DNA of 64,000 nt from Begonia masoniana (taxonomy: Eukaryota > Streptophyta > Magnoliopsida > Cucurbitales > Begoniaceae), in the NCBI GenBank assembly GCA_022432975.1, contig CM039512.1, positions 4,883,498 to 4,947,497 on the forward strand. The letters run 5' to 3'. The notes under the pieces are model-generated. The model was not told the origin of the DNA. It saw nothing but the letters and a program-made list of their open reading frames with translations, and did not search any database. This document shows positions 22,784 to 35,110 of the stretch, in pieces; position 1 is the first letter of the stretch; each line of letters begins with the position of its first letter. The translations under genes were made by a program, and so were the position numbers.

Positions 22784-25700
22784 TTAGTTTTTCTCAACCC
22801 GAATGAGACCTAGCCTTATCCTAATATTATTGAAAGTCTTTTCATCTAAAGGCTTGGTGAAGATGTCTGCAAGTTGATCTACGGAATTAACAAACTCTAA
22901 AATGATTTCTCCTTTTGAACATGATCTCTAATGAAATGATATCTGACATCTATGTGCTTGGTTCTAGAGTGCTGAATAGGATTTTTAGAAATGTTAATGG
23001 CACTGGTGTTATCACACCGAATAGGAATCCTTTCATAAAACAGATTGAAATCTTCCAAAGTCTGTTTCATCCAAAGCATTTGTGCACAACAACTGCCAGC
23101 AGCAATATATTCACTCTCAGCAGTTGACAATGCAACAGAATTCTGTTTCTTAGAATACCAAGAAACAAGAGACTCTCCTAAGAATTGACACGTGCCACTA
23201 GTGCTTTTTCTATCAATAAGACTACCCGCATAGTCAGAATCAGAATATCCTATTAGATCAAATGAGGTACCTTTCGGATACCAGAGTCCTAAGTCAACTG
23301 TCCCACTTAGATACTTAAAAATCCGTTTAACAGCAGATAAGTGAGACTCCTTAGGGGCAGCTTGAAACCTAGCACAGAGACATACGCTAAACAGAATGTC
23401 TGGTCTACTAGCAGTCAGGTATAGCAAAGATCCAATCATACCACGGTATTTCTTAATATCCACATTTACTCCATTTTCATCTTTATCCAATTTGGTTGTG
23501 GTACTCATGGGAGTCCTAGATGATTTGACAGTTTCTAAACCAAATTTCTTAAGGAGTTCCTTAATATACTTTTCTTGACAGAAGAAGATCCATCAGGAGA
23601 TTGACTAATCTGGAATCCTAAGAAAACTTTAACTCCCCCATCATACTCATTTCAAATTCACTTTGCATGAGGGATGAAAACTCACTGCACATATTGACAT
23701 TAGTCGATCCAAAATGATGTCGTCAACATAAATTTGAACCAACAGAATATCATTGTCCTTTTGCCTGGTAAACAGAGTTGAATCGGAGTTACCCTTTTTG
23801 AACTTTCTTTCCTCAAGAAAATTCTTCAATCTGTCATACCATGCTCTAGGAGCCTGCTTTAGACCATAAAGAGCTTTCCTTAACTTATATACATGCTCGG
23901 GTTTATCGAAAGCTTCAAACCTAAGGGTTGCTCAACAAAAACTTCCTCAGTGATGTAACCATTTAAGAAAGCACTCTTTACATCCATTTGAAAGAGTGTG
24001 AAGTTCTTGAAACAAGCAAAGCTAGAAGCATTCTTATTGACTCTAATCTAGCAACAGGGGCAAAAGATTCCTCAAAATCAATACCCTCTTCTTGAGAGTA
24101 TCCCTTAGCTACAAGCCTAGCCTTATTTCTAATGACAATCCATTCTCATCTAGTTTATTCTTGTAAACCCATTTAGTTCCAATAATGGGATGATCCTTAG
24201 GCCGTGGAACAAGTTCCCATACCTTGCTCCTTTCGAATTGATTTAACTCTTCTTGCATGGCCATAATCCAATTTTCATCACTCTCGGCCTCCTCAAATTT
24301 CTTAGGCTCTATTTGAGAAATGAATGCCACATTGGCACAGAGATTCCTAAGAGAGGATCTAGTCTTAACTCCTAAAGAAGGATCACCTAAGACTTCATCT
24401 AATGGATGGTTTCTAACATACTTCCAATCTCTAGGAAGATCTGCAGATTCATCTTTAACAGAAATGATTTCCAGAGAAGTAGAAGATGGTTCTAAAGGTT
24501 TCTCTAATTGAGTGGGAACAGCAGACTTTTCTAAAGAGATGGAATCCAGTTGTTTGTCCAAAGAAACATCCTCATCCACATTAATTATTGGTTGAGGAGT
24601 CTCATCAAAGTTTACATGAACTGATTCCTCTACAACTAGAGTTCTCTTATTGAAAACTCTATATGCTTTACTGGACAAGGAATAACCAAGAAAAATTCCA
24701 AGATCGGATTTGGAATCGAATTTCCCTAAGTTATCCTTAGTGTAAGGATGAAGCATTTACTGCCAAAGGCTCTAAAATACTTAACAGAAGGAGTTTTTCC
24801 ACTCCAGAGTTCATATGGAGTTTTCTCTAAAAATGGCCTTATGGAAACCCTATTAAGAACATAGCAAGCTGTAGCAACAGCTTCAGCCCAGAAGTATTTG
24901 GGAATGGAATTCTCATTTAACATAGTTCGGGCAAGTTCTTGGAGAGACCTATTTTTCCTCTCAACAACACCATTTTGCTGAGGGGTTCTAGGAGAGGAGA
25001 AATTGTGCTCAATTCCATACTTGAGGCACAGAAGTTCAAATCTGTCATTTTCAAACTCACCACCATGATCACTACGAATAGCAGCAATGGTGAGTTCCTT
25101 CTCGTTTTGAACTCTTTTCCTAAAGCTAGAGAAGGTATCAAAAGTCTCATCCTTAGACTTTAGAAAGAACACCCAAGAAAACCTAGAGAAGTCATCCACA
25201 ATGACAAAGGCATAGAATTTGCCTCCTAAGCTTGCTACATTGGAAGGACCGAAAAGGTCCATGTGAAGGAGTTGAAGAGTCTTAGAAGTAGAAATTGAAT
25301 TCTTAGAAACAAAAGAACTTTTGATCTGCTTGCCCATTTGACAAGCTTCACAGACTTTATCCTTTTCAAAGAATATCTTAGGAATCCCTCTAACTAAATT
25401 ATCCTTAGTAATCTTAGCTAAGGTATCCATTCCTACATGTCCTAATCTTCTATGCCAAATCCAAGCATCATGAGAAGAATTAACAGCAAAGCATTTCTCA
25501 TTAACATGCACAACAACATCCATATCAATAACATAGATATTTTCTTTTCTATAACCAGTGAACAGAGTTTTATCATTAGATGCATCTTTAATTATGCAGG
25601 AGTTAGATTTAAAAATCACTTCATATCCTTTATCGCACAATTGACTAATACTAAGCAGATTATACTTTAATCCTTCAACTAACAGCACATTTTCAATAAT

Positions 25701-25883
25701 AGGATTAACACTGTTACCTATATTGCCGATGCCAACAATTTTGCCCTTTTGGTTTCCACCAAAAGTAACATTTCCTTTCTTTTTGTTGACAACAGAAAAC
25801 ATGGTTGAGTCTCCTGTCATATGCCTCGAACATCCACTGTCGAGGTACCACTGATTTCTTTCAGGAGAGCTGTCAACCTGCAA
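22784..25883 (-). pseudogene. Sirevirus pol, copy B
   Basis: Same domains as copy A. A 385-codon frame (25883-24726) covers the protease and most of integrase. The integrase end and RT start lie in 24756-24109, and the RT end and RNase H in 23508-22897. Frame breaks by single missing bases lie near 24742, 24141, 23920, 23713, 23625, 23590 and 22915. Several positions broken in copy A (the integrase C-terminus and the protease to integrase junction) are open here, so the two copies are broken in different places. Confidence 0.9.
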
Positions 25884-25892
25884 AACAGAAGA

Positions 25893-27476
25893 TCAAGTTG
25901 TCTTCTTTGGTACCCAAACTTTTTGGGTCCTAGAGTTAGGTCTGGTTCCCTTAGGAACCATTGAAGGTTACCACTTGACTTCATATTGTAATTCTTTACG
26001 GGACATGCAACAGTTTTATGTCCTACTTCACTCCTTGCAAGACAGGTAGTAGATTTAACAAAGAAGTTCCTATAAGTTTTCCTTTTATTATTCTTGTCAT
26101 AACCTATACCTGATCTATCAAATGGTTTCCTTACACCACTGATCAACATGTTTAATCCCATACTACCTTTAGTGAAGTTTATAACAAGTTTATCCAAAGT
26201 CTCATTTTTCGATTTAAGTTCTGAGACTTCTTTTGCATGCTGGTTGATTTCATTTTCATGTTTTTCTATTAGATCTGCATTTTCCCTTTTCAATGTGTTA
26301 TACTTACTCTTTAGCATGCCAAACTGCTTTACTAAGTCATTGAAAGCATCAATCAGTTCTCCGTCTTCATTATCACTATCGCAATCACTTAAATTACTGG
26401 AAGAAGAAGAGCATACCTTGTCCTCGTGTGCCATGAAGCACAGATTAGCCACTTCTCATCTTCTGAAGAGGTATCTTCTTCACTTTCATCCCACGTGGCT
26501 TTCATAGCCTTCTTCTTGAACTTTTTGGGAAACTTCTTGGCCTGTGGACAATCGGCCTTCATATGTCCTGGCTTTCCACATCCAAAGCATGTGATTTCCT
26601 TCTCCTTTTGTGGTCTTTCACCTTTCGGAAATCTTCTTCCTTGCATCCTCTTCCTTTGCAGGAATTTACTGAATCTCCTTGTGATGAGTGCTATGTCCTC
26701 ATCATCTTCTTCTTCTTCTTCTTCAGATTCTTCATGTTTACTGGAGGAGGCAGAGGAGATCTTCAGGGCAATGTCCTTTCTCTTAGAGACCTCTTTCTCT
26801 TTGAGGTCCTCCTTTTCGTTTGCCCTCATTGTGATCTCATGCGTCATGAGAGATCCAATGAGCTCCTCAAGCTTCAAAGTTTTGAGATCCTTAGCTTCCT
26901 GAATGGCAGTCACCTTTGGTTGCCATGCTCTCGGTAGGCATCTCAGAAGTTTCCTTACCTGTTCTTCACCTGAGTAAATCTTACCAAGAGCTTTAAGACC
27001 ATTAGTAATGTTAGTAAATCGAGTAAACATGGAACTAATGGTTTCTCCTTTTTCCATGGAAAACAGTTCATATTCATGAACTAACATGCTCAATTTACTC
27101 TCTTTGACCTGGTTTGTGCTTCGTGTGTGACCTCTAATAAGTGCCAAATTTCTTGAGCACTCTCACACCCTTGTACTCTATTAAACTCGTCTCTATTCAG
27201 AGCACAGTACAAGGTGTTTATTGCCTTTGCATTCAGGCTCAAATTCTTCTTATCACTATCATTCAGTTCGTGAGAGGCTTTGGGTATCCTAATACCATTT
27301 TCTGTTTTAAATGCTACATATGGACCATCTACTATATTGTTCCAAATGTCATAGTCTATAGCCTGAATATAAACTCTCATTCTAGATTTCCAATACACAT
27401 AATCATTGCCATCGAAGAATGGAGGTCGAGTGGTAGACTGACCTTCCATTTGAATAGAATGTGTATTGAAAGCCAT
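25893..27476 (-). pseudogene. Sirevirus gag, copy B
   Basis: Starts MAFNTHSIQMEGQ at 27476, which probably marks the true gag start of this family. It contains the same N-terminal domain, UBN2 core, acidic run and CCHC knuckle as copy A. Single missing bases near 27118, 26455 and 25958 break the frame. The stop TGA lies at 25893-25895 (minus strand), in frame with pol as in copy A. Confidence 0.85.
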
Positions 27477-27528
27477 TTCAAATTACACAATATTTCCTAT
27501 AAAAATAGCTTAGACAATATTTAACCTT

Positions 27529-27540
27529 GCTCTGATACCA
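27529..27540 (-). promoter_or_regulatory. Primer binding site of copy B
   Basis: TGGTATCAGAGC on the minus strand, two bases from LTR 3. Confidence 0.9.
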
Positions 27541-27542
27541 AT

Positions 27543-29146
27543 TGTAGGACCGGAATTGTCTAAGAGGGGGGTGAATTAGACTTTTAAAACTAAATTTATT
27601 GATCAATTTAATCACTTTCTCAATTTACTCTATCAGCAATTAAGTTAATAACAATAATGACAGAGAGGGTAAGAGAGATTGAACACCAACGCTTTTTTCG
27701 TGGTTCGGCCAAGCTGCCTACGTCCACGCTCCAAGGCTCACCCCTTGAAGATCCTTAACCTTCTCCTCACGAGAAAACAGATCGGGATTCCGGGCTCCGA
27801 TCAACTGCCTTTACAATTCTGGATTGAACTTTCACGGGCGTCAATCCACTGCCTTAGAGAGATTTGAGTTTGCAAAAATAACGCACAAACTACACTCTCA
27901 CAACAAATGAATCTCGAGTTCGAGTTTAGAGATGTAGTGAAAAATACAGAGTGAAGAATGACTTTCGCAGCTAGGGCTCAGAATTCAAATTGGCAAAAGT
28001 TGTTACTTCGTGCTCTGAGCTCTGCTTAAATACTCTGTATATCCTTGCTTCATAGAATTGAATGCTTCTTACTCCAAATAAAAAAAAATGTTACCGTTGG
28101 GAAGCATCCGTACTGAAGCAGCTATCCGTTGCATCTGAAAATTTTGTTCGTCGTCGCCATTAAAGGTCTGGAGTTAATGCTTGAAAACGACATCACTGTA
28201 GCTTCGCGGCTAACTTTAAATTCTGGCGGAAGATCATAACCAGATGCAGCTTGTAAAATAATGCCACGTCATCGGTAAATGCAACTTGTAGAGCCATCGG
28301 CATATGAGGCTTCAAATGTAATCGGCAGCTGACTTAATATGTCATCAGCAGGAATACCATCGGCAAAAGAGTCTTCATATGTCATCGTTATAAGAATCTT
28401 TGGATGCCATCGGTATTTGGAGTGTAAAACTTCATCGGTATTTGAAGTGTAAGACCCCATCGGTATTTGCATCTTGTAGGGCCATCGGCAGATGAGTCTT
28501 TGAATGCCATCGGCATTTGAATCTTCATAAGCTATTGGCAGATGAGTCCTTGGAGTTTTGTCGTCTAGTGATCGGCATGAGAAACCTTGAACGACATCGG
28601 CAGATGCAGCTACAAAGCAATCGTTATGAACATCTTTAAACGCCATCGGCACGAGTTTCTTTAAACGCCATCGGCACGAGTTTCTTTAAAATGCCATCGG
28701 CATATGAATCCTCAAACACCATCGGCAGATGTAAACTTTGAACTCCATCGGCAGAGACAACCGTAAATACTATCGGCATGAGAATCCTTGAACAGTGTCG
28801 GCAAGAGTAGCTTCAAATGCTATCGGCAGATTGCATCTTGACACGTCATCGGCACAAGCACGCACTGAACGACTTCTTCTTCTGTCTTTTAGCAATCGGC
28901 AGAAGCCTTCATTTCTTTGTCGTCTTGTGATCGGCACAAGGAACAACTAATTTTAGCCCTGTTTAACTATTCAGCCCTGTATACTCAATACAATTTATTA
29001 GATAACTAAAATACCCTTTTCAAGGGTATTTCCAAATAACCTCATATTCATTATTCTCATTAAATACACATAATCAAATTACATTATTTATCCTTTAAAT
29101 ACATCATCAAAAACATATTATGACTTAAACACTCTATAAGTCAACA
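27543..29146 (-). repeat. Sirevirus LTR 3 (5' LTR of copy B)
   Basis: 1604 bp with the same ends as LTR 1. It is followed directly by the right copy of the array's target duplication, GTTAT (29147-29151), and by the resumed reading frame of the outer copia element. By eye it shows no substitution against LTR 2. Confidence 0.95.
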
Positions 29147-29151
29147 GTTAT

Positions 29152-30722
29152 CAGCTGTAAAACAAGAGAAAAGAACAAAGTGAACAAAATGAAAAACAGT
29201 CAGGGAACTCTGGTAAAGCAGTTGTTGCTGAAGATGAAAGTGGTGAAAGCGATCAAGGTAATCTATTGATAGTGTCTAAGAAAAACTCAAGGTCATCTGA
29301 GGAATGGATTCTGGATTCGGCCTGCACATTTCATATGTGTCTCAATCGAGAATGGTTTTCAACTTATGAAACTGTGACGAAAGGAATTGTATTAATGGGA
29401 AATAATGCATCATGTAAGATTGCAGGAATTGGTACAGTGATAATCAAAATGTATGACAGAGTAGTCAGGACACTTGGTGAAGTGCGACACGTTCCCGAGC
29501 TGCAGGGGAATCTAATCTCGTTGAGTACTCTGGATATTAATGGGTACAAGTACACCGGTGAAGGTGGATTTTTGAAGATCAGTCGAGGTTCTCTTGTTAT
29601 GATGAAATGATAGAGAAAGTCTGAAAATCTATATGTTTTGTAGGATTCTACAGTTGTTGGGGATGTGACTGTTAGTACTTCAATGTCAGATGAAGATCTC
29701 ACCAGTTTATGGCATATGCGTTTGGGACACATGAGTGAGCATGGTTTGTTTGAATTAAGTAAAAGGGGACTTTTGAATGGTCAGAGCACCAATAAATTAC
29801 TATTTTGCGAGTATTGTCTAGCTGGGAAACAGAAAAGAGTCAAATTTGCTATGGGCACTCACAATTCAAAGAAGATTCTAGATTATATTCACTCAGATCT
29901 ATGGGGACCAGCACAGGTGCCTTCCAAGGGAGGGGCACATTATATGTTAACATTTATAGATGATTTCTCTAGAAATGTATGAGTATTCTTCTTGAAGAAA
30001 AAGAGTGATGTATTTTCTACTTTCAAGGGCTAGAAAACGATGGTTGAAAAGCAGACAGAGAGGCAGGTAAAACATCTTCGCACCGATAATGGGTTGGAGT
30101 TTTGTTCAGAGGAGTTTAATTCTTTTTACAGAACAGAAGGAATTTTGAGGCATCTGACAATCCCGGGGACTCAACAACAAAATGGTGTAGCAGAAAGAAT
30201 GAATAGAACTTTAATGGAGAAAGTTTGGTATATGCTCTCAAGTTCAGGTTTACCTAAGTCATTTTGGGCTGAAGCTGCAGAAACTGCTTGTTACATTGTA
30301 AATCGTTCCCCAAGTACTGCTCTTAATAAGAAAACTGCTGAAGAAGTTTGGTCTGGTACTCCTGTCGATTATTCAGTTTTGAGAGTGTTTGGTTGCCCTG
30401 CATATGCTCGTGTCGATCAGGGTAAGTTAGAATCAAGATCATTAGAGTATGTATTCCTTGGATACAAGTCAAGGGTAAAGGGATACAAATTATGGTGCCC
30501 AGGACATAATAAAGTCAGATATAGTAGAGATGTGGTATTTGACGAGACTGCAATGTTGAATAAACTATCTCTAGAGGTCTTGCTAGAAAAGACTAATCAG
30601 ATATCTAGTGGAAATTTTGAAGTTGAACTTGGATCAAGGTCGACATCAGGATCTTCAGTTCAAGACAGTTCAGAAACACATTATGACATTGTTTCTCTAC
30701 AGCCACCGGTATTGGCTTCTCC
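29152..30722 (+). pseudogene. Copia gag end, protease and integrase (outer element)
   Basis: Continues gag after the zinc knuckle. The protease motif WILDSACTFHM lies near 29305, followed by the GAG-pre-integrase region (LTSLWHMRLGHMSEHGLFEL, FCEYCLAGKQKR), the integrase core (DYIHSDLWGPAQVPSKGG, RTDNGLEFCSEEF, NGVAERMNRTL) and an integrase C-terminal part. In-frame stops occur at about 29158, 29608, 29611 and 29641, and at 29980 and 30031, where relatives have Trp (DDFSRxVWV and FKxWK contexts). It is interrupted at 30722 by a solo LTR and continues as RT at 33278. Confidence 0.9.
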
Positions 30723-33272
30723 TGTAACGACCCGAGAAGGATCGCCACGAAATCATAATCTTTTATTAATCGTTTGCTTAACTTTTACTATTATTTCATC
30801 TTTCCTATTCCTCGACACGCATTACATTCGCATATCCTCTTTTTTTTTTTTACTAAACTGAAACAGAGACACAGAACCATCAAGGAAGACGAACCCTCTC
30901 GCGACTCGACTTCCTACACCTCGTTAGCTCAAACTTTCACAGAGTCGAGCGACTATACACGGTCAATCGATCGATAACTTAATTGGGCAATGAAGGGATT
31001 CCCTCAGACCACTCAACGTCGATCAACACAAACTGCATGGGTTTGCAGTTGTCTTTCGGTAGAAACATATCTACCGCTCATCACATGCTCTACACGTGTC
31101 CGGTAGAAACATATCCACCGCTCGTCACATGCTCTACACATGTCCGGTAGAAACATATCTACCGCTCGTCACATGCTTTACATATGGCTCATTAGACATC
31201 ACTTAGTGAAAACATCATCCGGTGGCACACGCAAAACCACGTGACCAAATTAAAACATCGCCCGGACGCAAAACGACAAACTTTAAACCTACATCTACCG
31301 ATGACGTCAGCCGGATGATATATTCATCCGACATCTTCCGGTGGACATCCACCGGTGAACACGAGCCAAACACGTGACTCAATAAAATCACACCCGGTCA
31401 CTAAACGACAAAATAGCATTTACATCATCCGGTGAAGAAATACACTTCACCCACCGGTCACTAGATGACAAAACCATTATTCCTACTTCTACCGGTGACG
31501 TCAGCCGGTAGAAAACTTCTACCTACGGAACTCAACCAAACAATTCACATGATTCATCTTGTCTATAAACTTTACCGATAAGACTACTATCCATTCAGAG
31601 CATAAGTAGCGGAAGATTTAAGTAAAACAGACCATTCATTAATTCTCACGATCACTAACAGACTCTGAAGTTTGATCAATCAGATTCTAACCTCATTGTT
31701 AAGAGAAAACCTACTCTACTTAGACATCTGTTCAACATAAACTTCATGGACATACTGTGAGCATAATCAGGGGTCTTAATCACCTATCCAGCCTTGCACT
31801 GTCATTCTGAGCATCCTCCAGCAACCAGCTTTAAACATCCTCTTTGAACATTGTATCCTCACCTGAACCTTCTTCACCTACACCATAAGGTTTAACTATA
31901 AGCCTAATGCTTAGTAAGGAATGCATGCTGGCAGACATACATAAGTGTACAAATTAAGAAACATAAGTCCGTAAATCTTTCTTCATTCATGCTCATTTTC
32001 ATTATTTACATAGCATGTATTAAGGCAGGAAACGAGGGAGAAGGACAGGGGTACATAATCAATTGCCAATCGGGCAATCATAGTAACGACTAGCTCGGCC
32101 TCCACCGGTGGGAGAATTCACGAACTATCGTGCAGTGTAAACTCGGCCTCCACCGGGGTGAGGATTCGCGAGTTTTCCTGCCCATTCGGTCTCCACCAGC
32201 GGGAGAATTTGCGAACCGTACTTATCATCCACTCGGCCTCCTCCAGTGGGAGAATTCGCGAGCCATACTAATCATCAACTCGGCCTCTGCCAATGGGAGA
32301 ATTCGCGAGTCATACATGTCATCAACTCGGCCTCTACCAATGGGAGAATCCGCGAGCCATTCATTAGCCTTGTGAACATATCATAGTCATTTCCCTCGTT
32401 CTGCACTTAATCATGATTACATTTGTTCTTTATGTTTCTAACTCAATCATAAACGTGTACATAATGCATTGACATGAAGTTCACAGAGAAATGTCATACT
32501 GTATGAACGAGTAAAACACCATGTAACTTAATATCTTCCTGCTCAAACACTTTATATCATGGCAACTATTAGTCATAATCATCAGACAAACATTTCAACA
32601 ATTTTTTTTTCCTAGTATCCTTGCGGTGTAGGGCCCTATTGGCCGGAAATCTTAATACATCCACTTACCTGGTCTCCTTAGCAGTTGAGCTCTTTTCTCT
32701 TCAAACTTCTTCACCTAAGACAATCACATTACAGTAGTTAAAATAAAATCCTAAAAGTTCTAACCACAGTCATCCTAGGTTCTAGTAACTAAAGCCATTC
32801 CTGAGTCTAACAGTCCAACACTCAGTGTGCAGTCCGAAATCCAAGGTCGAAACAGCTAGATGCAACTAAGACTAATCTGGGTTTGGTTATTCTAAATACT
32901 CAGAATCGATTCGGAACGACATTAACAATCTCGGGTCTCAAAATGTCCATAACAATACACGGTCATTGAAGAATCTAGAACTTCAATACAGAGCTGAAAA
33001 ACAAAACTAATGATCTAACGGATAGCCACATTGTCTAATACATACCTCGGGCACAGAGTAGTCGAGTGGTGGCGGAGTGAACCGGCCGTCGAGGAGGTTT
33101 TGCCAGAAGCAGGGAGCAAGAGCTTGGAGAAGAAGAAATCACCGAAAAGGAAGGTGTCGGCTACAGTGGTTTAAGTGAGGTTTAAAACATTTTCTTTTTC
33201 TTTAAATACTGACCTCAATCTCCCATTATTACAATCCTGCCACTCAACCTGCCCGATGACTCGGGTGTTACA
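30723..33272 (+). mobile_element. 2.55-kb solo LTR (TGTAACGACCCGAG to CTCGGGTGTTACA)
   Basis: Ends TGTAACGACCCGAG and CTCGGGTGTTACA, flanked by a perfect 5-bp duplication TCTCC (30718-30722 and 33273-33277), with the copia reading frame resuming outside. There is no coding content or internal region, so it is a solo LTR, perhaps of a large Ty3/gypsy element; the ends are of a type common there. The orientation is taken from the TGTAAC end and is uncertain. It contains repeats of a CGGTAGAAACATATCTACCGC unit (about 31055-31190), CATCnnCCGGTG motifs (31210-31530) and a 47-bp tandem repeat. Confidence 0.8.
32093..32365. repeat. 47-bp tandem repeat inside the solo LTR
   Basis: Six imperfect units, each with CTCGGCCTC, then a variable CACCGGTGG-like segment, GGAGAATTCGCGAG, and an ATCATCAAC-like tail. 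The variable part contains the same CACCGGTG core as the motifs upstream. Confidence 0.85.
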
Positions 33273-33277
33273 TCTCC

Positions 33278-33952
33278 ACAATATTGCATTGCCAAAAATA
33301 GGCCGAGGAGGGAGATTAGACCTCCACAGAAATATGGGGAAACAGATTTAGTTGCTTATGCTTTGAGTGTAGTTGAAAGCATTGATGCATGTGATGAACC
33401 ATTTACCTACTCAGAGGCAGTAAGTTCAAAAGATTATGAAAAATGGATGATTGCTATTCAGGAGGAGATGAAGTCTCTTCAGACGAATGGCACGTGGAAC
33501 TTAGTCGAGTTGCCTAAGGACAAGAAATCTGTTAATTGCAAATGAGTGTTCAAGAGAAAGAAAGGTACACCGGGTGTTGAAGAAGACAGGTACAAAGCAC
33601 ATCTGGTTGCTAAAGGTTACAGTCAGATTCTAGGTGTAGACTTCACTGATGTGTTTTCTCCAGTTGTTAAGCATAGCTCCATTCGAGCTTTGTTAGGCGT
33701 TGTGGCTATGCACAACCTTGAGCTTGAACAATTGGATGTGAAAACTGCATTTTTACATGGAGAACTTGAGGAGGACATCTATATGCAGCAACCTGAAAGG
33801 TTTAAAGTTCCTGAAAAGAAGACTTATATTTGTTCGTTGAAAAAGTCTCTCTATGGTCTAAAGCAATCGCAAGACAGTGATATAAAAGATTTGATTCATT
33901 CATATCTGATCAAGGTTTCAGAAGGAGTACTTATGACAGTTTGTTTACTTAC
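33278..33952 (+). pseudogene. Copia reverse transcriptase, truncated (outer element)
   Basis: N-terminal RT part: [70 protein letters not shown]. The TGA at 33543 replaces the Trp of the usual CKWVFK motif, and the TGA at 33878 replaces the Trp of RQWYKRF. The latter lies after a frameshift near 33868, since the motif is in another frame. Similarity ends near 33952, before the YVDD catalytic motif. The RNase H and 3' LTR are absent. Confidence 0.9.
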
Positions 33953-34385
33953 TCATGGGCGGGATGAGCCTACGCAAAAAAGAAAAAGGAAAAGGAAGAC
34001 AAAACACTTGACAATTCCAAAATGTTTAAGAAAAACTATAAATTCCATGAGGAGATTGAGCAAAGAGGAGAATTAAGACATTTAAGTAGATGTCTAGGCT
34101 CTTACATTCCGTTTCGATAACCCGCGCTGTTCAGGAATTAGTTCGGCTATATTGACGAATCTAGTTACAGGATAAGTTCCGGTCGTAGCGATTTCAGCAA
34201 GATAAATCTCGTTAGTTCACCCATTTCAATGTCGTCTTGTGGAGGAGAAGCATACCCTTCGTCTCCATTTCCGCCGATGATTCCCGTTGATCGAGAGTCA
34301 GATAAGTTATGTGATCCGTTCTGAACAGATCGACATAAACAATGTATTGCAGTAAAGGAAATACGAAGGAATCCAAACGATCGTC
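33953..34385. other. Unassigned DNA left of the assembly gap
   Basis: Follows the abrupt end of the copia RT. Short frames on both strands (for example a basic Lys/Arg-rich one near 33960-34075, and one on the minus strand at 34212-34385 ending KTTLKWVN) are not recognised. No gene is claimed. Confidence 0.3.
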
Positions 34386-34485
34386 NNNNNNNNNNNNNNN
34401 NNNNNNNNNNNNNNNNNNNNNNNNNNNNNNNNNNNNNNNNNNNNNNNNNNNNNNNNNNNNNNNNNNNNNNNNNNNNNNNNNNNNN
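34386..34485. other. Assembly gap (100 N)
   Basis: Exactly 100 N, the conventional size for a gap of unknown length. The outer copia 3' end could lie in it, or the flanks may not belong together. Confidence 0.99.
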
Positions 34486-35110
34486 AAATCACTGCTCAAG
34501 TGGAGGAACTCCAAGAAGTGATACAAAAACTACAACTTGTGGATCAAGATCCAAGAGGCTTTCGTCTACCTATTAACTTCAAGAAAATCCCTCCGAAAGG
34601 TCGCACCAATCCTTTACACAAATCCCCTTACCGAACCCTACATCCATCTGATATCTCGGAGCTTTGTCTCTTCATCGATGACAGGCTAGGGGTTTTTCTA
34701 ATCTCACAAGGACGACCCCAAAAGAAAACAGCCGAAAACATTCCAAATTTCTACAATTACTTATTAAGTTCTCCACGCTCAAGTCTGATTACCGTGCTTT
34801 CGAGGAGAAGCGGAGGAATGTGTGATTGTCTTATGGACGCCCTTTTCTTTTCGTAATGATAAGACGGTTGGATTCATCTGCTACCAAGGTTGTTGTTAGG
34901 GAAGCATTTTTTCAAGAAGCAAGAAGAAGAAAAGAAAATTTTCCAGTACCAGGATTTGAAACACAAGAAGTGGAAAGAGCAGATTCGAAATGCTTGTCAA
35001 TCCGCTCTCTGTATCCTCAAGACAGGTTAACTTGTGGGTTCTGAGGTTGCCAAGAAGTCAATGGAGTTAGGAGAGATTGAAGAGAATTTTATTTCGATAA
35101 TGTTTAGAAA
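34486..35110 (+). pseudogene. Ribosomal-L1-domain protein (RSL1D1-like) pseudogene fragment
   Basis: Fragments in all three plus frames together follow plant ribosomal L1 domain-containing protein 1, a nucleolar ribosome-biogenesis protein related to yeast Utp30. In order: SLLKWRNSKK (34490), KKIPPKGRTNP (34582), ELCLFIDDR (34660), KFSTLKSDYRAFEEKRRN (34764), GKHFFKK (34900), DLKHKKWKEQIRNACQSALC (34955), and AKKSMELGEIEEN (35048). No introns separate these blocks, which suggests a processed copy. There are several frameshifts and stops (TGA after SKK, TAA after LKTG), so it is not functional. The assignment rests on motif order recalled from the family. Confidence 0.75.

Larger units (their letters stand above)
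8771..29146 (-). mobile_element. Tandem Sirevirus array: three LTRs and two internal regions
   Basis: Three LTR copies of 1602-1604 bp (8771-10374, 18168-19769, 27543-29146) share two nearly identical internal regions. Each internal region has its own PBS, gag, pol, env-like ORF and polypurine tract, all on the minus strand. The complete array is flanked by one 5-bp duplication, GTTAT, at 8766-8770 and 29147-29151. No duplication lies around the middle LTR. This is therefore one insertion site that later became a tandem array (or was made so by the assembly), and not two insertions. It sits in the zinc knuckle of the outer copia gag. Confidence 0.9.
3432..33952 (+). mobile_element. Outer Ty1/copia retrotransposon (Tork-like), decayed and split
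   Basis: One copia element can be followed through three large insertions: LTR end and PBS at 3668/3671, gag from 8034, protease and integrase at 29152-30722, RT at 33278 to about 33952. At each break the protein reading resumes after a 5-bp target duplication. The order gag-PR-INT-RT is that of copia, and the gag and RT sequences resemble the Tork lineage. The 3' part (end of RT, RNase H, 3' LTR) is missing. The frame carries many stops, most of them Trp or Gln codons turned into stops, so it is inactive. It is the oldest layer on the left side. The 5' LTR start is tentative. Confidence 0.8.
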
